A stretch of DNA of 64,000 nt from Onchidella celtica (Eukaryota > Mollusca > Gastropoda > Systellommatophora > Onchidiidae): assembly GCA_963931925.1 (NCBI GenBank), contig OZ007571.1:40065550-40129549 (forward strand), written 5' to 3'. This document shows, piece after piece, positions 23,701-34,775 of this stretch. Under the pieces are notes generated by a model, which was not told where the DNA came from, did no database searches, and saw only the letters and a program-made list of their open reading frames with translations. The number at the start of each line of letters is the position of its first letter. The stretch's first letter is position 1. The position numbers were made by a program, and so were the translations under genes.

Positions 23701-26700
23701 ACTGGGCACCTAATGCTGGTCATAATGGCATAGATCTATACATGTAATCCTGATTCAAAATAAATGAGAAAAATATGTTTGTTGTTTTTTTTTCTTTTTT
23801 ATCTATATTCTTTGTTGATTGGTGTCTGCCAAGTTTTTGTAATCAGGCTTCCAGTATTTCAGAGTTACTGTCTTGAACTTTGACTCTTACATGGCAGCCT
23901 CAACCTGCATGTCATAGTAAAGTGTATCTGAAAGCACGTTTTAAATCAGTGTACTCTCAAATACTTTCTGGGCCTTCTTTTGAGTTTGAGTAACATTATT
24001 TAAATTTTTTTTAAAATAAATTTTAGTACTATTTTATACTAACAGCACTAATCTTCACCGTGCAGTTATTCTGCTGCGAAGTCCTTATTATGCAGAAGAG
24101 GTAAATTGCTACTGAAGCCAAAAAATTTATCAAATTGTAAGAAAGTACTGTATCTTATTCCTATTTTTTTTAGCAGGACAGGGGAATCAAAATTCAGGCA
24201 TCTCAGCACAACATAAAACCATTCAGGTTTCTTTTTGTGCCAGACTTGATGTGGAGACAAATCAGGATTCATCCTCTATATTTGATTAAGTCATTTGATG
24301 GATGCTCACCTGAAAGGATGTACTGTCATTTATTTCGTGATTACATGTTCATTCTGCCTTTACCAAAGTCACATGATGAATTTGATGTGAGTTTAGAATT
24401 CAGTCATTTGACTGTGCAGGATTGCTGTACAAAACTATCAAATCTGCATTGTTCCATGAGTGAATTCTGGGGGAATGCAGTAGTTACCATCTTGTATACA
24501 CTACAGTCCTGTCTTTCTGCCCTTTACAAAAAGCATGTTTTACCTGCAAAATTCTTTAACAGAACTTTTTTTTTTTTTTTTTAATTTTTCTTTTTCCTCA
24601 AGCTTCTGGGATATTTTATGGTTATTATATTTTTGCTTTTCTCAGGGCCGGAACCTCCAGAACCAGGCTTACCCAGTTACCCAGGGTTTGAAAAAGATGT
24701 TTTTGTTGTTGTCAAAGATTACTTCCTTACCCAAGATGAACCACTCGTTCCTTTTCATCTGTATGAAATTATTATAAATGTTTTTGGTGAGTCTTGAAGT
24801 AGAAGTAGAAAATAGTCACTACCGCTAAAGTGTCTTGGCAGGAAGCTTAAATAATTTTTTATGTAGAAGAGCTTTTATTACCTTCACACTTCATGGTCAA
24901 ATTTAATTAAATTTTTTAAACTGGCATAAAAACTGTCAAAATTTACTGAAGAGACGATATTTATCCTGACAGAGAATTACCATATTGTGAGTATTCAGTT
25001 CAGGTCATCATACAAATGAACTGAAATTAACCTCTTCAGCATTTCATTTAGCCTTATTTCTAATTTATAAATTATTCTTACTAAGTGTTGTTATTATTTT
25101 TTTGTCTGTGCAAGAAGTTTTCAGTCACAGTTTTGTAATTGCGAACAAGAAATAAAAACTAAAAAAAAAAGAAGAAGAAGAAGAAGAATAACATGCCAGC
25201 AATTATGAGCAGATGAAATTATCTGATAACTGTATTTGTTGTTTGATTTCATCAGTTAAGGCTGGCAACAATTTGGCACATCACTCTTCGCCACATGATG
25301 ATGATGCCGAGACAAGTGTAGCTAGCAGTTTGTGGACATCAGCATCACTCGAAAACATAATTTTGAACCTGACCAAGAAATACTGCATGCTTGACAATAC
25401 TGGCAGTCGTTATGGAACACATGAAGACCTGCGACCACCAAGCTCATTGTTTCAGCGACATGGGACACAAGAGGACTTGAGGTTTGCCGATCACATTGAT
25501 CAGACTTATCCACGCTATAGTTGTAGTTCCCTCCCGAGTACTGATGCCATGGACATGCTGGGCCAAAACCATAGAATAAACAATCCTTTCTTTGAAGGAC
25601 TCTCTTATGGTCTAGCCACACAGGAATCATGTCCGTCTTTGCCAGCATTATCCTGTAGAAATGGACGTGGTTATCTATCAAAAACAAATCATTCAGCAGG
25701 TGAGGCATATGTCAGGACAGACTCTTGGCTGGCTGGAGTCAGCAGGAAGTATGGGTCTACACCAGACTTGAAAGTTTCCAAGTATGAGACAGCTTTTGGT
25801 CCAGATAACAGAACTGTGACCAGAGTTTATTATCAGAATGGAATGACAACAGATTATGGTCATGATGATGAAGATGCTGATGAGGGTGATGTTCCAAATG
25901 CGAAAGTGCTGGAAAATACAGAAGTCATACAGAAGTCATCTGATACCATCAGTGTCAGTGGTGAGACAAAATGTCACAGAAATTCTTATTTTACTGGTCA
26001 GCCTCTATCACGCAGCAAGTCCGCTGTTGATATGATGTCATCAAATGATAAAACCATAGGGAAATCCACTTCTTTTGTCACATCTAAACCTCCCAACATT
26101 AATCTAAGGACACATGGAAAGACCACGAGAGGCACAGTGCATAACTCCAGCTTTCATGGAAGTGGTGAAGACTTGCACTGCATTCAAAGACAACACAACA
26201 CCAGCATTAACTCTCTCAGAGCAAAAAATGATGTTAAAAACACATTTTCCAATGTTAACCATAGATGTGACCAGAAAACTTCACCCCAGATGGTCAGTCA
26301 TGGGGCAGATAATGATGATTTTGTACATCAAACTTCTTTCCATTCAACAAATTCACATTATTCAAATGAGAGCTTTGTAAGAAAACAGGACCTGCCTAAA
26401 GATGTTATACTGACGCCTGGACCTCTCCTCATAAGGAATTCAACACCAGATATCTGTGCCCCAGCAATAAACAACAGAGATGCAAATCCGTATCAGTCAG
26501 GACCAAGTGAAGTAAAACTCTGCATAACTTCACCCCCTTTGTTTTATGCATCAGGACAAAAAACGTCTCCTTCTGGAGAATCAGCACCTGTTTGTGGCAA
26601 CAGGCTAGAAGTCGGAGCCAATTGTAATTCCAATAAGTACAGTGCAATAGTTTCACCAGGTTTGGCGAGGAGCACACCAACCATGTTGACCAGAGAAGAA

Positions 26701-29700
26701 AAGCACTGCATCCCAGATGGATATGACTTAACTCCTGTGAAAAATCCACACCCACCATCTTCTGGTTATGGCCCTGGATATAGACCTGTCTCCAGTAATT
26801 TTGGTCCGGGCTACAAGCCTGTTCTAGATGCTTCTAGGGACAGGCATACATCAAACAACACCAATTTAACCTCTCTGCAGAATGCTTCGGCTCATACCTG
26901 TTCATTGTCTAGTTTGACATTCAACAGACAAATAACATCTACCCCTTTCTCACCTTCTCAAGCTGCTGCATCTTCCAATGGCGTCAACTGCCCAATGGGA
27001 ATCAGTCTGTCTAAGATCACTCCATTTTATGGTTCCAGTCATGAGAGTGGAAACCATACTCGCCCCAGTGCTTTTATGAATTGTGAGTTCAGATTTCATG
27101 CTTTTTGTGCTAGTCTCGAAATGCTTTATATATCATCTTCAAATAGAAATATCAAGTTGCGGTGATATTTTCATTAAGAACTTAGAGTGACAATATTTTT
27201 AAAAATATAAACATGTTAAAGAAAAACATACGCATCTCATGAAATTTGACAGCTTTATGATTAATATTCCCTGTTGAAAATAAGAGTATATTAATATTAT
27301 GCATGGTGTAAACATTTTGTTCCTGCTCTTTATTTCATCATGTACAAGGACTGAAGTGTTCAAATTGTAAAATGCCTGCCCGCATTAATTTTCAGTAATA
27401 TATTAATAAGATGCTGCCTAACTGCAAGAACAGTTTCGCTGTTGCGCAGCAAGCATATTAACTCAAGATGATTCCTGGTCATAATTATTTTTTCAGATCC
27501 TCAGACTCGACTGTCTGAAGAAAGAGCCAAAAACTCACTCCAAATGGTATTACTTCTGTTGCCTCCTGCCAACAGGCGAAAGATTCATCTTTTGTTTAAG
27601 ATGATGATGAAGATGACTTGTAATCCCAACTTGTGTTTAGATGCCTCTCAGACTACAAGAAGTTTGGTAAGTGGTAAAGGAGAAAGAAAAGATTATACTG
27701 TATAATGATGACCTTATTGAACTGTTATTAATCTTACTGCTAAGTGAATATTTGTCCCTTTTTTTTTTTTTTGGCCTTCTCAGATTATTAACCCCTTCAC
27801 TGTCTGTAGCCTGTACAACACACGATGTACGGGACTATGACACGCTTCGACTCTGCCGAAAGACCCGTCATACGGGCGACAGGCATATTGAGTGATGGGA
27901 TAGGCCCATGCGTTGTACAGGCTACAGGCAGTGCATCCTCGAAGATAGGCAAATTTGTACGGGTAGTCATTTTTAAGCAAAATCTCCCCGGCATATCAGT
28001 GTATAATATAGCTGGCAGTGAAGGGGTTAATAGTAGAGTGTCAATTAAGCCTACCTCCCGGAAATTACTTGTGTCTATTTTTAGAAGGGGGCAGATATCG
28101 AGCTGCATCCGCTGGTGTTCAGTGATGGCGAATAGCAGTTAGTTTCAGGGTGAAGAAAATTTTGTTTTTGCAAGAATTTTTAGAGAACGGGGTCTCTGTG
28201 TGCAATCAGAAAAAGCAAGAGCTTGTCCTGCTATGTGATGCCGCAGATAAACTGCAAATTCAGCTCGATCCTGACGGGTTGTTGGAAGAAAAGAGCGCCA
28301 GCACTAAGATCAAACTGTCAGTGTTAACGAAAAGCAAAGAGCTTACCAAGCTTACCTTACCCACACTAATGGCCACCATAGCGGATCTGTCTCAAGTGAC
28401 TGGTGACAGTGTTTGATTTACTGCAATATTTGAGTAAAGGACACAATTATTCTGCTTTAGGCAACCACAGGCAGCTAGAGCGCTTCACAACGTGCAAAGG
28501 TGGTTTTGTGCTAGACCTACAAGGCTGCAGGTACGAATCCAATGAGGAAGGCCCTTATGCAGCATTGGTGGGGAAGGTTAAATCCTGCACAAGGCCAAAG
28601 GACCCAACCACAGGCCAAATAAAACATTGATCAGTTGTTCTTTTTTTTTTTTTTTTAACTCACTTGAGACGGGTTTTTTTGGCCAACATGCGCTGGAGAG
28701 TGGGGGTTTTTTGGGGGGTATTTTAAAAATTCATAATAACTCACCTAATTAAGATATTGTAATGAAATTTGAATACTAATAAGTTCAACTGAAGCTTTTT
28801 ACACTGTAAAAATTTCAGTGTTTTATCTATTATGGTTTTGATTTTATAAATTTTTGAAAATCATGTCAATTTTTGTTTTCTGGGAAATTTCGGAAATTGA
28901 GTGTGCCTGAGGCGTGTACTCAGGGTCTACATCATCACTCAGATTAAATCTGAAAAATTATCATCAAAAACTTCAAAAATATTGGACTCTTTTCTCTTGT
29001 GTTTAGGGGACGATATTCTGTTTACAATAGCCAACTCAGTATTTTTAGTTATTGCAGTTACTTACCTTGGTTAATTCATAGATCCAAAACTATAACTCCT
29101 ACTTCCGCCAAACTCGGTATGAAACGAAACGAATGACTCTACATGCGTTAGAGACATGTCTCGCAGGGCTTGCATGCATAGCATAGGCGATATCGATTGA
29201 AAAAGTTCATCACGCAAGGGGTGCCTGGTCCGTCCACAGCGGAAACGGACCGTCACGCAACTGTTGCGTGATCCGTCTCAAGTGAGTTAAACCTGTATTT
29301 ACTCAGTAATAATCCAATATGAATATTTTATCGTGAATTCTGATGTGAATAAAAATTACTATATATATATGCCCTTAGCACTTACTTTACTTGAGTTTGG
29401 ATTAAATGTGATCTGCCCTTTTTACAGTTTAGTTTGGTTAGAATCAAGATACAGCAAACCTCTGCTCACACAAGTATGACCTAACTAACACAATGCCTAT
29501 TCAACATACTCTTGTTCACAAGACCTTAGATTAGGCCTACTGTTTTGTTTTTTAATAAAAACACCCTGGAAAAAAAAACAAAAAACATTGATAACACCCT
29601 GAGTATCTTGATCTGGTGTTAGGTTTTCATTACAGTGGAACCTGGATAATAAATTTATTTGTAAACACAAAATTTTCTCTTCCTGCACAGTTCAGTTCTT

Positions 29701-32700
29701 TTCCTTCTTTAGATCTGTTATTTCACCTTGATATAAAGTATACCTTGGTAAATTCTATACATTTATCCAGATTCTGAGGGTAGCAGTGTCTTTGAAAGTA
29801 AAATAGCTTGATACCATGCTTCATCTCAGACTTAGATCAACCGCATAGGCCCAGTACTAGATGATCTATAGATCTAGATCTAATCCCTGTCAGATAAGTT
29901 AATAATAATTATTGTAAACTTAAACTATGGATAAGCAACACAAAATTTGTTGCTGCTTTGTTAAAAAGAAAGTGCACACTCAAACACACAACTTCGAGCA
30001 CACGAAATGGTAGTAATCAATGTTGCCGATATGAAACTGGCTATGCGGGCGATTGCATCACCTTATCCACACCATACATCTTTCTCGTTGTGTTTTGGGC
30101 TAGGGAAATATTTTGAAAGTCACCCCTTTCTTATCCTCATGATCTTTTCGCCTTGAGTCGCCTATACACACACCCCAAGAGCATGTTTTGTTAATCATCA
30201 TTCCAATTCAAACCCTCAATAAGTAGACCTTGGCGTGTTAGGCGCAGTGTGGTCGGCTGTCTCTCCTAAAAATGGACGCCGGGGGTTTCCTAGAATGCGC
30301 TAATCAAGACAAGTCTATTAAATTATGTAGGTGCTAGTAGCGGTAGGCCTACCTCCTACTTCAAATAGCAATGTTAGAAACAGTCTTTTCCCACGTTTCC
30401 TTCTCAGATTGTTTAATTATTTAAATGTTTGTAGTGTTACCACATATTTTATAGGAGTGTCAGAAACAGTTTTCACAGTGACTTAACTTGAAAGGGAAAA
30501 GTACACATTAGCCAAGAGGGGCCTCAGCTACATTTTGATTTTCTTTGTTTTGTTTTTACACTTCCAAAGTGACATGACTGGATCTTTCATTGTTTGTTGT
30601 TTTTTTTTTTCTAAAAAAAATATGATTAGACATTGTTACTTATCTTCATTTTCTTTCAAGGATTAATCACTAATGAAAGCTTACCAACAGGTACTTGGCA
30701 CCTTCTACCCAGCCATTTTGCGATCAAAGGATGTTGATGACTTTAATGATGTGGTAGTCTTGCAGCTTGTATCCTTCATCTTGGATTTTTATGCTGACAT
30801 TTTCTCCCCTCCCATCGACATGAAAACACAAGTCAGCGAGCGCCTCAAGATTTTACAGAGACCACAGGTAAATATGTTCAATGTAATCCACACTGAAGTC
30901 AGTATGACATAGATGTTGAATGATATCAAATGTCGGCAGCTGGCAAAAATTGCCAGTTTCTAAGAATCAGAATTTGCCTTTAACTAGTTTGATAACCAAT
31001 GAATTTTTTAAAAAAATTTTTAACATATTCTATTTTCATGTACTTTGAGCTTTGACCTAGATAGAACATTAAAAAAAAACATTTTGGTAATGTTACAGGT
31101 TGTTTACACTGCACAACCAGAGCGCTGTGTAAAATTCTGCCAGCAGACTAGTCTTACAGACTTTGAAAATCAGTGTCAGTCCACTTCTCAAACTGCCTTG
31201 GAAAGTTTACTGGAAAGCATCATTTCTGACAAAGACATGAATGCCAAACAGAGGCTGAAGAGGCTTAAACAGGTGAATGAAGATATTGGTAGAGTGTTTT
31301 TAGGGCTTGGCAAACTGTGTCATATAAAATTAAATGATGATAACTTAATTTCAGAGGCCCCAAATTAGATAGTGTTTAGATTTGACAGCAATTGTAAATG
31401 AGCTCAATAATGCTAAATTGTGCCTTGCATGGTTTACAGACAAGAAATTTCACTGTTTACCCCTCAGAATTAAAACATGGAAGGTGTCATGGGTGCCAGA
31501 TCGCCGGATTTTTCCGGCAATCCGGAATTTCGTTTGTCCCAAACGCGCTCTGCCGGAATCTCGCCGGGAACGATCGTTTTCTGAATATACCGTTTTTTTT
31601 TTTCGTGTCGGATAATTTTTTATTTTTTGCCATTCTTTTTATTCTTTTGGCCACGTCCGCGGTAATGATCAGGCATGCGCAGAGAAATCAGTAGGCACAT
31701 CGCTTCCTGTTTCCGGTTTTGTTTTGTTGTGAAAGTGATACAAACAGGGTTTTAGTGGCTTTTCATATTGTGTTAGCTCCTCTTTGGGGGTCGACCGCGG
31801 TGTTTCCGTGTACACCGAAGACGTTGCAGGAATACAAAAAAATTGGGAAGTGGGTTTGCAGGAAACACATTGTTTAAAAGCTGGCACCCATGGAAGGTGT
31901 GAAGTAGCTTAGAATTAGGAGCAGTCTATTCAAATGAGAGATCTGTGTATGTACATAAGAGTATGAAACTATGTACATAGAGTATGAAATATCTGAGACA
32001 TTATAAACAGTGTCAGTAATGCGTCAAAAGAGGTATGACGGAATGAAATGTGAAAATCAGCCTTCAGATCTTGCTCTAAAATCCAGTCCCCTTTTAAATA
32101 TCAGTGTCACCCTGGGAATGGGCTAGGGGTTGGTTAGTTGGCAGTGTTTTCATATCATGTCCTTTCTGAATAGAAAAGGGTTTATTACGCTGCATTTAAA
32201 AAAAAAAAAAATTTGAAACTGGAAATTTGACCCTCGTCCTGCAGGAGGCCACTATATTGGCCTCCTCGCACAACCTGGGAGGCCACGATTGTGGCTTACA
32301 TTTTGTAAATCTAGTCCTGCTGGAGGCCAATTTAATGTATAGCAACGCTGCCCCTCGTGTTTTGTTTATTCGGTTACCGCAACTTTTTGGGGTTTTTTCA
32401 CATGGTTCCTGTCACCCCTATTATGTCTAACAAAGTGGTATCGTCTGATTATGTTTATTACAATTCAACTGTTCATAACTATTCGTCATTCTCATGTAAT
32501 AGTACTCTAGTTCAAACTGGGGAAAATCTTAGGGAAACTTTTGACTTTGCATAAGGGCGTCTGTTGGTAGCATTAGGGAAAAGTGGGAGAAAATGACCGA
32601 CTTTGTTGTTGGTCGTTGTCTTTATTTGATGTAGTAATTTGAGAGATATTGATCCGCTTTGATTGATCCGCTTTTCAGTAAGTGTATATGTACTCTTGAA

Positions 32701-34150
32701 CCTTGAACCTAGGCGTTGTCCCTCCACTGCAGGATGTAGCCCTCTGACAATGCCTTCCATTTGCTTCGATCTTGCGCACTCCTTGTCCAGGTCGCACCCT
32801 CTGTTCTTGTGATGTCGTCTCTCCATCGTCCTACTGGCCGTCCTCGTGATCTTCTCCCCGTCCTCGGTCTCCACTCTGTGCTTCTTTTTGTCCATCTGTT
32901 ATCTTGTGTCCTGGCTAGGTGTCCTGCCCATCTCCATTTTAATCTGAGAGCCATTTTCACCAAGTCCGTAACATTTGTTTGTTTTCGTATTTCCGTGTGT
33001 GGTACTTTGTCTTGTAGCTTTATGTTTAGCATTTTTCTTTCCATTGCTCTTTGGGTGGTTCTTATTTTCGTGGTGATCTGTCTTGACATGGTCCATGTAC
33101 TCTACGAGCTGGAAATCAAATCTCTAGCTAAAGATGTGCTAAGAAAACTAACATCATAATACGTGGAACCTCTAAATAGTGGAGGAGGGAGAAGGCAATG
33201 CCATGATACTTGTGGTTAGTGGCAATTAAGTGTCTGGCTTAAAAAATAATTTGTGCACCTGAATGGCCTGACTTAGGTACAAAAATAAAGCACAGAGCTC
33301 ATTGGAAAAAGGTTAACACGTGTATTAAGTGGCATGTAAATGCAGAAAATTCTTGATTATGGGCGTTCTGTTTAGCTATAGAAATTATTGCATCTCATCA
33401 CAAATATTTTATACAAATCATAGGGGTCACTTACAATTTATCCACCATTACTGCTGTCATAGCGTCTTAAAGTAAACACAATACGTGTGTTCAAAAGGGC
33501 TCGATTGACCCGACCAGCGAGATTATCGGCAACGTGCATACGATCGGCTGACTGGCTCTCCCTGCATAGGGCGTTACATGGACGAGTTCATTCAATGTGG
33601 GACGAGGGTTAAGACAGTGTATTTTGTGAAATAAATTCAAAATATAATGTTGCCAGCAAGAATTAATGAACTGAAATAGAACATGTGAACATAATTGTGT
33701 GAGTGGTGATCTCATAGCGCACTTGGATCTACAATTAATTCTAAGCAAGTTTTTTTGGTACCATTTAACAAACAAGTTGTTCACTTTTTAGTGCAAGACA
33801 TTTTTCATTTTTGACCAGGCACTGAAAATTCATCACTGTGATGTTTTTTGTAGCCAATTTTTTTTATTATTACTGTCATAGATTTTCATTGCAATTGTGA
33901 GAATTGAAATCAGTTTAATTCTTGCAGGTCAGATAAACATGCCTCATATCATGGAATGGAAATAACACCCTATTTATTCTAAATCAGATGTGTTTGTCTT
34001 AATTTTCAGTTTGAAAATACTTATCCCAGCATCTATGCATGTCGTTTCCCTGACACTCAATCATTGGCAGCAGTCATCAACCAGAGGCCAAAGTTGAAGC
34101 AGCCGCTGGTGACCAAGCCACTAAAAAAGCTGAAAGGCCTTCGACTTTGA
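11711..34150 (+). CDS. DEPDC1: DEP domain-containing protein 1 (11 exons, complete)
   Basis: Exons: 11711-11773, 20124-20281, 21085-21198, 21521-21865, 22253-22431, 24646-24786, 25256-27082, 27497-27666, 30691-30867, 31099-31272, 34010-34150. They join in one frame, with GT-AG introns, to 1162 residues and TGA. Exon 1 encodes IGPYKATRL, matching the vertebrate start GPYRATKL. The DEP domain (about residues 22-110) includes HRRYMKTFDNCFSGSSAVEW. Exons 5-6 match the RhoGAP-like region (LPHWVMSAMKCLARWPEPP, FEKDVFVVVKDYFL). Exon 7 (residues 334 to about 942) is a long disordered, Ser/Asn-rich insert. Exons 8-11 match the conserved C-terminus (VLLLLPPANRRKIHLLFKM; end KPLKKLKGLRL). Human DEPDC1 has 811 residues; the extra length is mainly exon 7. 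Known of the family: a nuclear protein high in mitosis that pairs with ZNF224 in vertebrates. Intron 1 is 8.4 kb. Introns 1, 5, 8 and 10 carry recognisable mobile elements. Exon 9 starts at GTA after CAACAG; the frame upstream is stopped, and the join gives TTRSLVLGTF, matching TRSLMIHTF. Confidence 0.95.
11880..12070. repeat. AGATCT/TCTAGA-rich low-complexity tract
   Basis: Repeated hexamer-like units (CTAGATCTAGATCT and variants) occur at 11880-11950 and 11995-12070, with (TAG)n near 12079. Smaller tracts recur at 29868-29882 and 63690-63710. Such tracts are familiar in gastropod genomes; that link is from memory. Confidence 0.6.
12687..12742. repeat. Perfect 56-bp palindrome in the left end of the foldback element
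   Basis: The centre is CCCCGGGG (12711-12718), flanked by CTGGCCTAGCCCAGAATATA on the left and its exact complement on the right, then TAAA/TTTA. There are no mismatches over 56 bp. The matching palindrome in the right arm is split by the LINE fragment. It should be able to extrude a cruciform. Confidence 0.9.
15751..16041 (+). mobile_element. 5'-truncated RTE LINE fragment inside the foldback element
   Basis: This covers the last 285 bp or so of the same LINE, with five substitutions against 48533-48815 by my alignment, ending in (GAT)n. The 5' junction shares GCCCAG between the LINE and the host palindrome, a microhomology typical of target-primed reverse transcription. Foldback-element sequence resumes at once on both sides. 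Confidence 0.9.
16128..16785. mobile_element. pogo/Tigger-like MITE, family A (copy 1)
   Basis: Ends are CAGTGGAGAACGGTTAAACC and, inverted, CAGTAGACAACGGTTAAACC, flanked by TA on both sides. The CAGTRGANAACGGTTAAACCGAA terminus and TA duplication fit pogo/Tigger elements. Further internal inverted copies of a CTAAACCGAA motif occur near each end. There is no transposase frame. It lies in DEPDC1 intron 1. A second copy, inverted, is at 43015-44794. Confidence 0.8.
17706..18305. mobile_element. pogo/Tigger-like MITE, family B
   Basis: Ends are AGTACACCTCGGATTCAATG and, inverted, CGTACACCTCGAATCCAACG, continuing to AACT, with TA flanks at 17704-17705 and 18306-18307. A second internal TTCGTTGGAT motif appears near both ends. 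It is 600 bp, non-coding, in DEPDC1 intron 1. Confidence 0.75.
18826..18856. repeat. Repeat terminus-like motif, ACTAGCTGAGGTTCCCGGCC
   Basis: A motif of the form ACTAG-TGA-CCGGGC/CCTGCCCGGGATAA occurs here and, diverged, at 45388-45420 (ACTAGATGACCTACCGGGCA). Similar motifs start or end dispersed repeats in many invertebrates. The family is unassigned. Confidence 0.35.
19395..19464 (-). mobile_element. tRNA-like SINE head
   Basis: On the minus strand GGTGGCGCAATCAG resembles a polymerase III A box and TGGGTTCAACCCCAG a B box, about 45 bp apart, ending in an A/T-rich run. The anticodon arm does not pair well, so this is a tRNA-derived repeat and not a working tRNA. It is in DEPDC1 intron 1. 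Confidence 0.5.
22551..23664. mobile_element. pogo/Tigger-like non-autonomous element, family C
   Basis: It begins TACAGTGAAACTTGGTTATA and ends, inverted, TACAGTGGACCATCATGTTT, with TA at both outer edges. TCTCGTTATA and TCTCGCTAT motifs near the left end recur as TTCTCGTTAT and TTCTCGCTAT near the right. A tandem array fills the middle (22985-23360). It lies in DEPDC1 intron 5. Confidence 0.75.
22985..23360. repeat. Tandem repeat, about 112-bp period, about three copies
   Basis: The blocks TAGACAACGYTTGCTAGRCC (23127 and 23239) and GGGCATAAATTTATTG (23092, 23170, and diverged near 23295) recur in order. Copies are diverged, with small indels. It lies wholly within the pogo-like element at 22551-23664. 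Confidence 0.7.
25256..27082 (+). other. DEPDC1: DEPDC1 exon 7, giant disordered exon with a repeated G-T/S-x-E/P-D-L motif
   Basis: This 1827-bp exon supplies over half of the protein. It enters in phase 1 after CATCAG and leaves in phase 1 at AAT T|GTGAGT. It is rich in Ser, Asn, His and Asp. Related six-residue motifs recur: GTHEDL (387-392), GTQEDL (403-408), GSTPDL (500-505), GSGEDL (635-640) and NSTPDI (728-733), with a looser SRSKSAVDM (585-593). Vertebrate DEPDC1 has Ser-rich sequence here but is shorter. The open frame also runs upstream to 25213 and downstream to 27165; splice sites and phase argue those extensions are intronic. Confidence 0.85.
27792..28026. mobile_element. piggyBac-like MITE, 235 bp
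   Basis: Flanked by TTAA (27788-27791, 28027-28030) with termini CCCCTTCACTG and CAGTGAAGGGG, perfect over 11 bp. A second inverted pair, TGTAGCCTGTACAAC (27802) and GTTGTACAGGCTACA (27912), lies inside. It is in DEPDC1 intron 8. Short frames across it arise from the inverted repeats. Confidence 0.8.
28150..28416 (+). pseudogene. SAP-like domain coding fragment, probably element-derived
   Basis: This 88-codon frame reads LQEFLENGVSVCNQKKQELV, then LLCDAADKLQIQLDPDG. That is the helix-extension-helix pattern of SAP DNA-binding domains (LKEFLRxRGVxxSGxKxxLV). In invertebrates such sequences often begin repetitive ORFs that continue into nuclease domains. It sits alone between two TTAA elements in DEPDC1 intron 8. 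No continuation was found, so it looks like a remnant. A tRNA-B-box-like GGTACGAATCC lies downstream at 28530. Confidence 0.4.
28659..29286. mobile_element. piggyBac-like MITE, 628 bp, second family
   Basis: Flanked by TTAA (28655-28658, 29287-29290), with perfect 14-bp termini CTCACTTGAGACGG and CCGTCTCAAGTGAG. It is AT-rich and non-coding inside, in DEPDC1 intron 8, about 630 bp beyond the smaller TTAA element. Confidence 0.8.
29291..30690. other. DEPDC1 intron 8, distal part: nothing firm
   Basis: AT-rich intron sequence after the second TTAA element, with a short AGATCT tract at about 29870 and poly-T runs. I see no exon; the acceptor CCAACAG at 30690 is supported by homology of the following exon. 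Confidence 0.5.
31488..31892. mobile_element. hAT-like MITE, second family, in DEPDC1 intron 10
   Basis: The 405-bp unit has termini CATGGGTGCCAG and CTGGCACCCATG, perfect over 12 bp, flanked by a perfect 8-bp duplication GAAGGTGT (31480-31487, 31893-31900). GGGTGCC ends are common in hAT elements. The left interior is CG-rich (GATCGCCGGATTTTTCCGGC). No transposase frame. Confidence 0.8.
32697..33096 (-). mobile_element. RTE-like LINE 3' fragment, reverse orientation, in DEPDC1 intron 10
   Basis: The minus-strand translation contains LKWRWAGHLARTQDNRW, GRRSRGRPVGRWRDD and WKALSEGYILQWRDNA, the standard C-terminal end of RTE reverse transcriptases. It ends just before a GGTTCAAGGTTCAAG tail near 32697-32711. 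The sequence belongs to a third LINE family, distinct from those at 41107 and 45581. It is 5'-truncated. Confidence 0.8.
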
Positions 34151-34355
34151 AGGGAGAGAAAGTAATGGAAGATGCAGGGGATAAGAACTTACATTCTATC
34201 AAATTTGATAATACTGGTATTTTCAGAAAAAATTCATTCACAACTAAAATCCATACCTCCCAGTTGTTACATGAAAAGTTGTCATTTGGCTTCTGGTCAA
34301 AAAGTCAGAAGCTGCATTACACTAGATCCTTTGTATGCAAACAAACAAGGGATTT

Positions 34356-34361
34356 AATAAA
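34356..34361 (+). terminator. Candidate polyadenylation signal AATAAA for DEPDC1
   Basis: This is an AATAAA hexamer about 206 nt after the DEPDC1 stop codon, followed by T-rich sequence. It would give a short 3' UTR. Other AATAAA motifs lie further downstream (for example about 36353), so a longer 3' UTR is equally possible. Confidence 0.3.
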
Positions 34362-34775
34362 TCTGTCATTCTTGATATTGTCACTAGATAAGTAAGCTTG
34401 ACAGGCACTGCACACATTTTCTTAGCTTTGTTAGAGAAACCTTGATACCATTACCGAGCAATGTTCATTTCTTTTAAGTCACATAGTTTCAGCGAGTTCA
34501 GCACTGAAATGCATGCTGGCCAGGGGGTTTATCCTGAAAAGGGGTACATGACAGCCAAGTGGTAAACATGCAGTTTCCAGTGGTTCCTAGCAAAAAAAGG
34601 TCTTGCATATTCACACTCACAGCTTGAGTTTTTGATAATTTCTTTCTGTTTACTTTATCCATCACATTATTACTCTCTACATGCAACAGTGTTTCCATCC
34701 AGTTAAAAAATTTTCGTATTCTTGCATTTGATTTTATAAACAAATGAGCGGAAAAGCTGTGTGTGCTCTCTCACG

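Noticed and set aside
25322-25708. 128-codon minus-strand frame
   Set aside because: Antisense to DEPDC1 exon 7; no family features.
27797-28142. Overlapping frames of about 100 codons on both strands
   Set aside because: They lie on a palindromic TTAA MITE, so frames mirror each other; no coding signs.
28430-28630. tRNA-derived SINE suggested by GGTACGAATCC
   Set aside because: The A box is unconvincing and no defined ends or tail were found.
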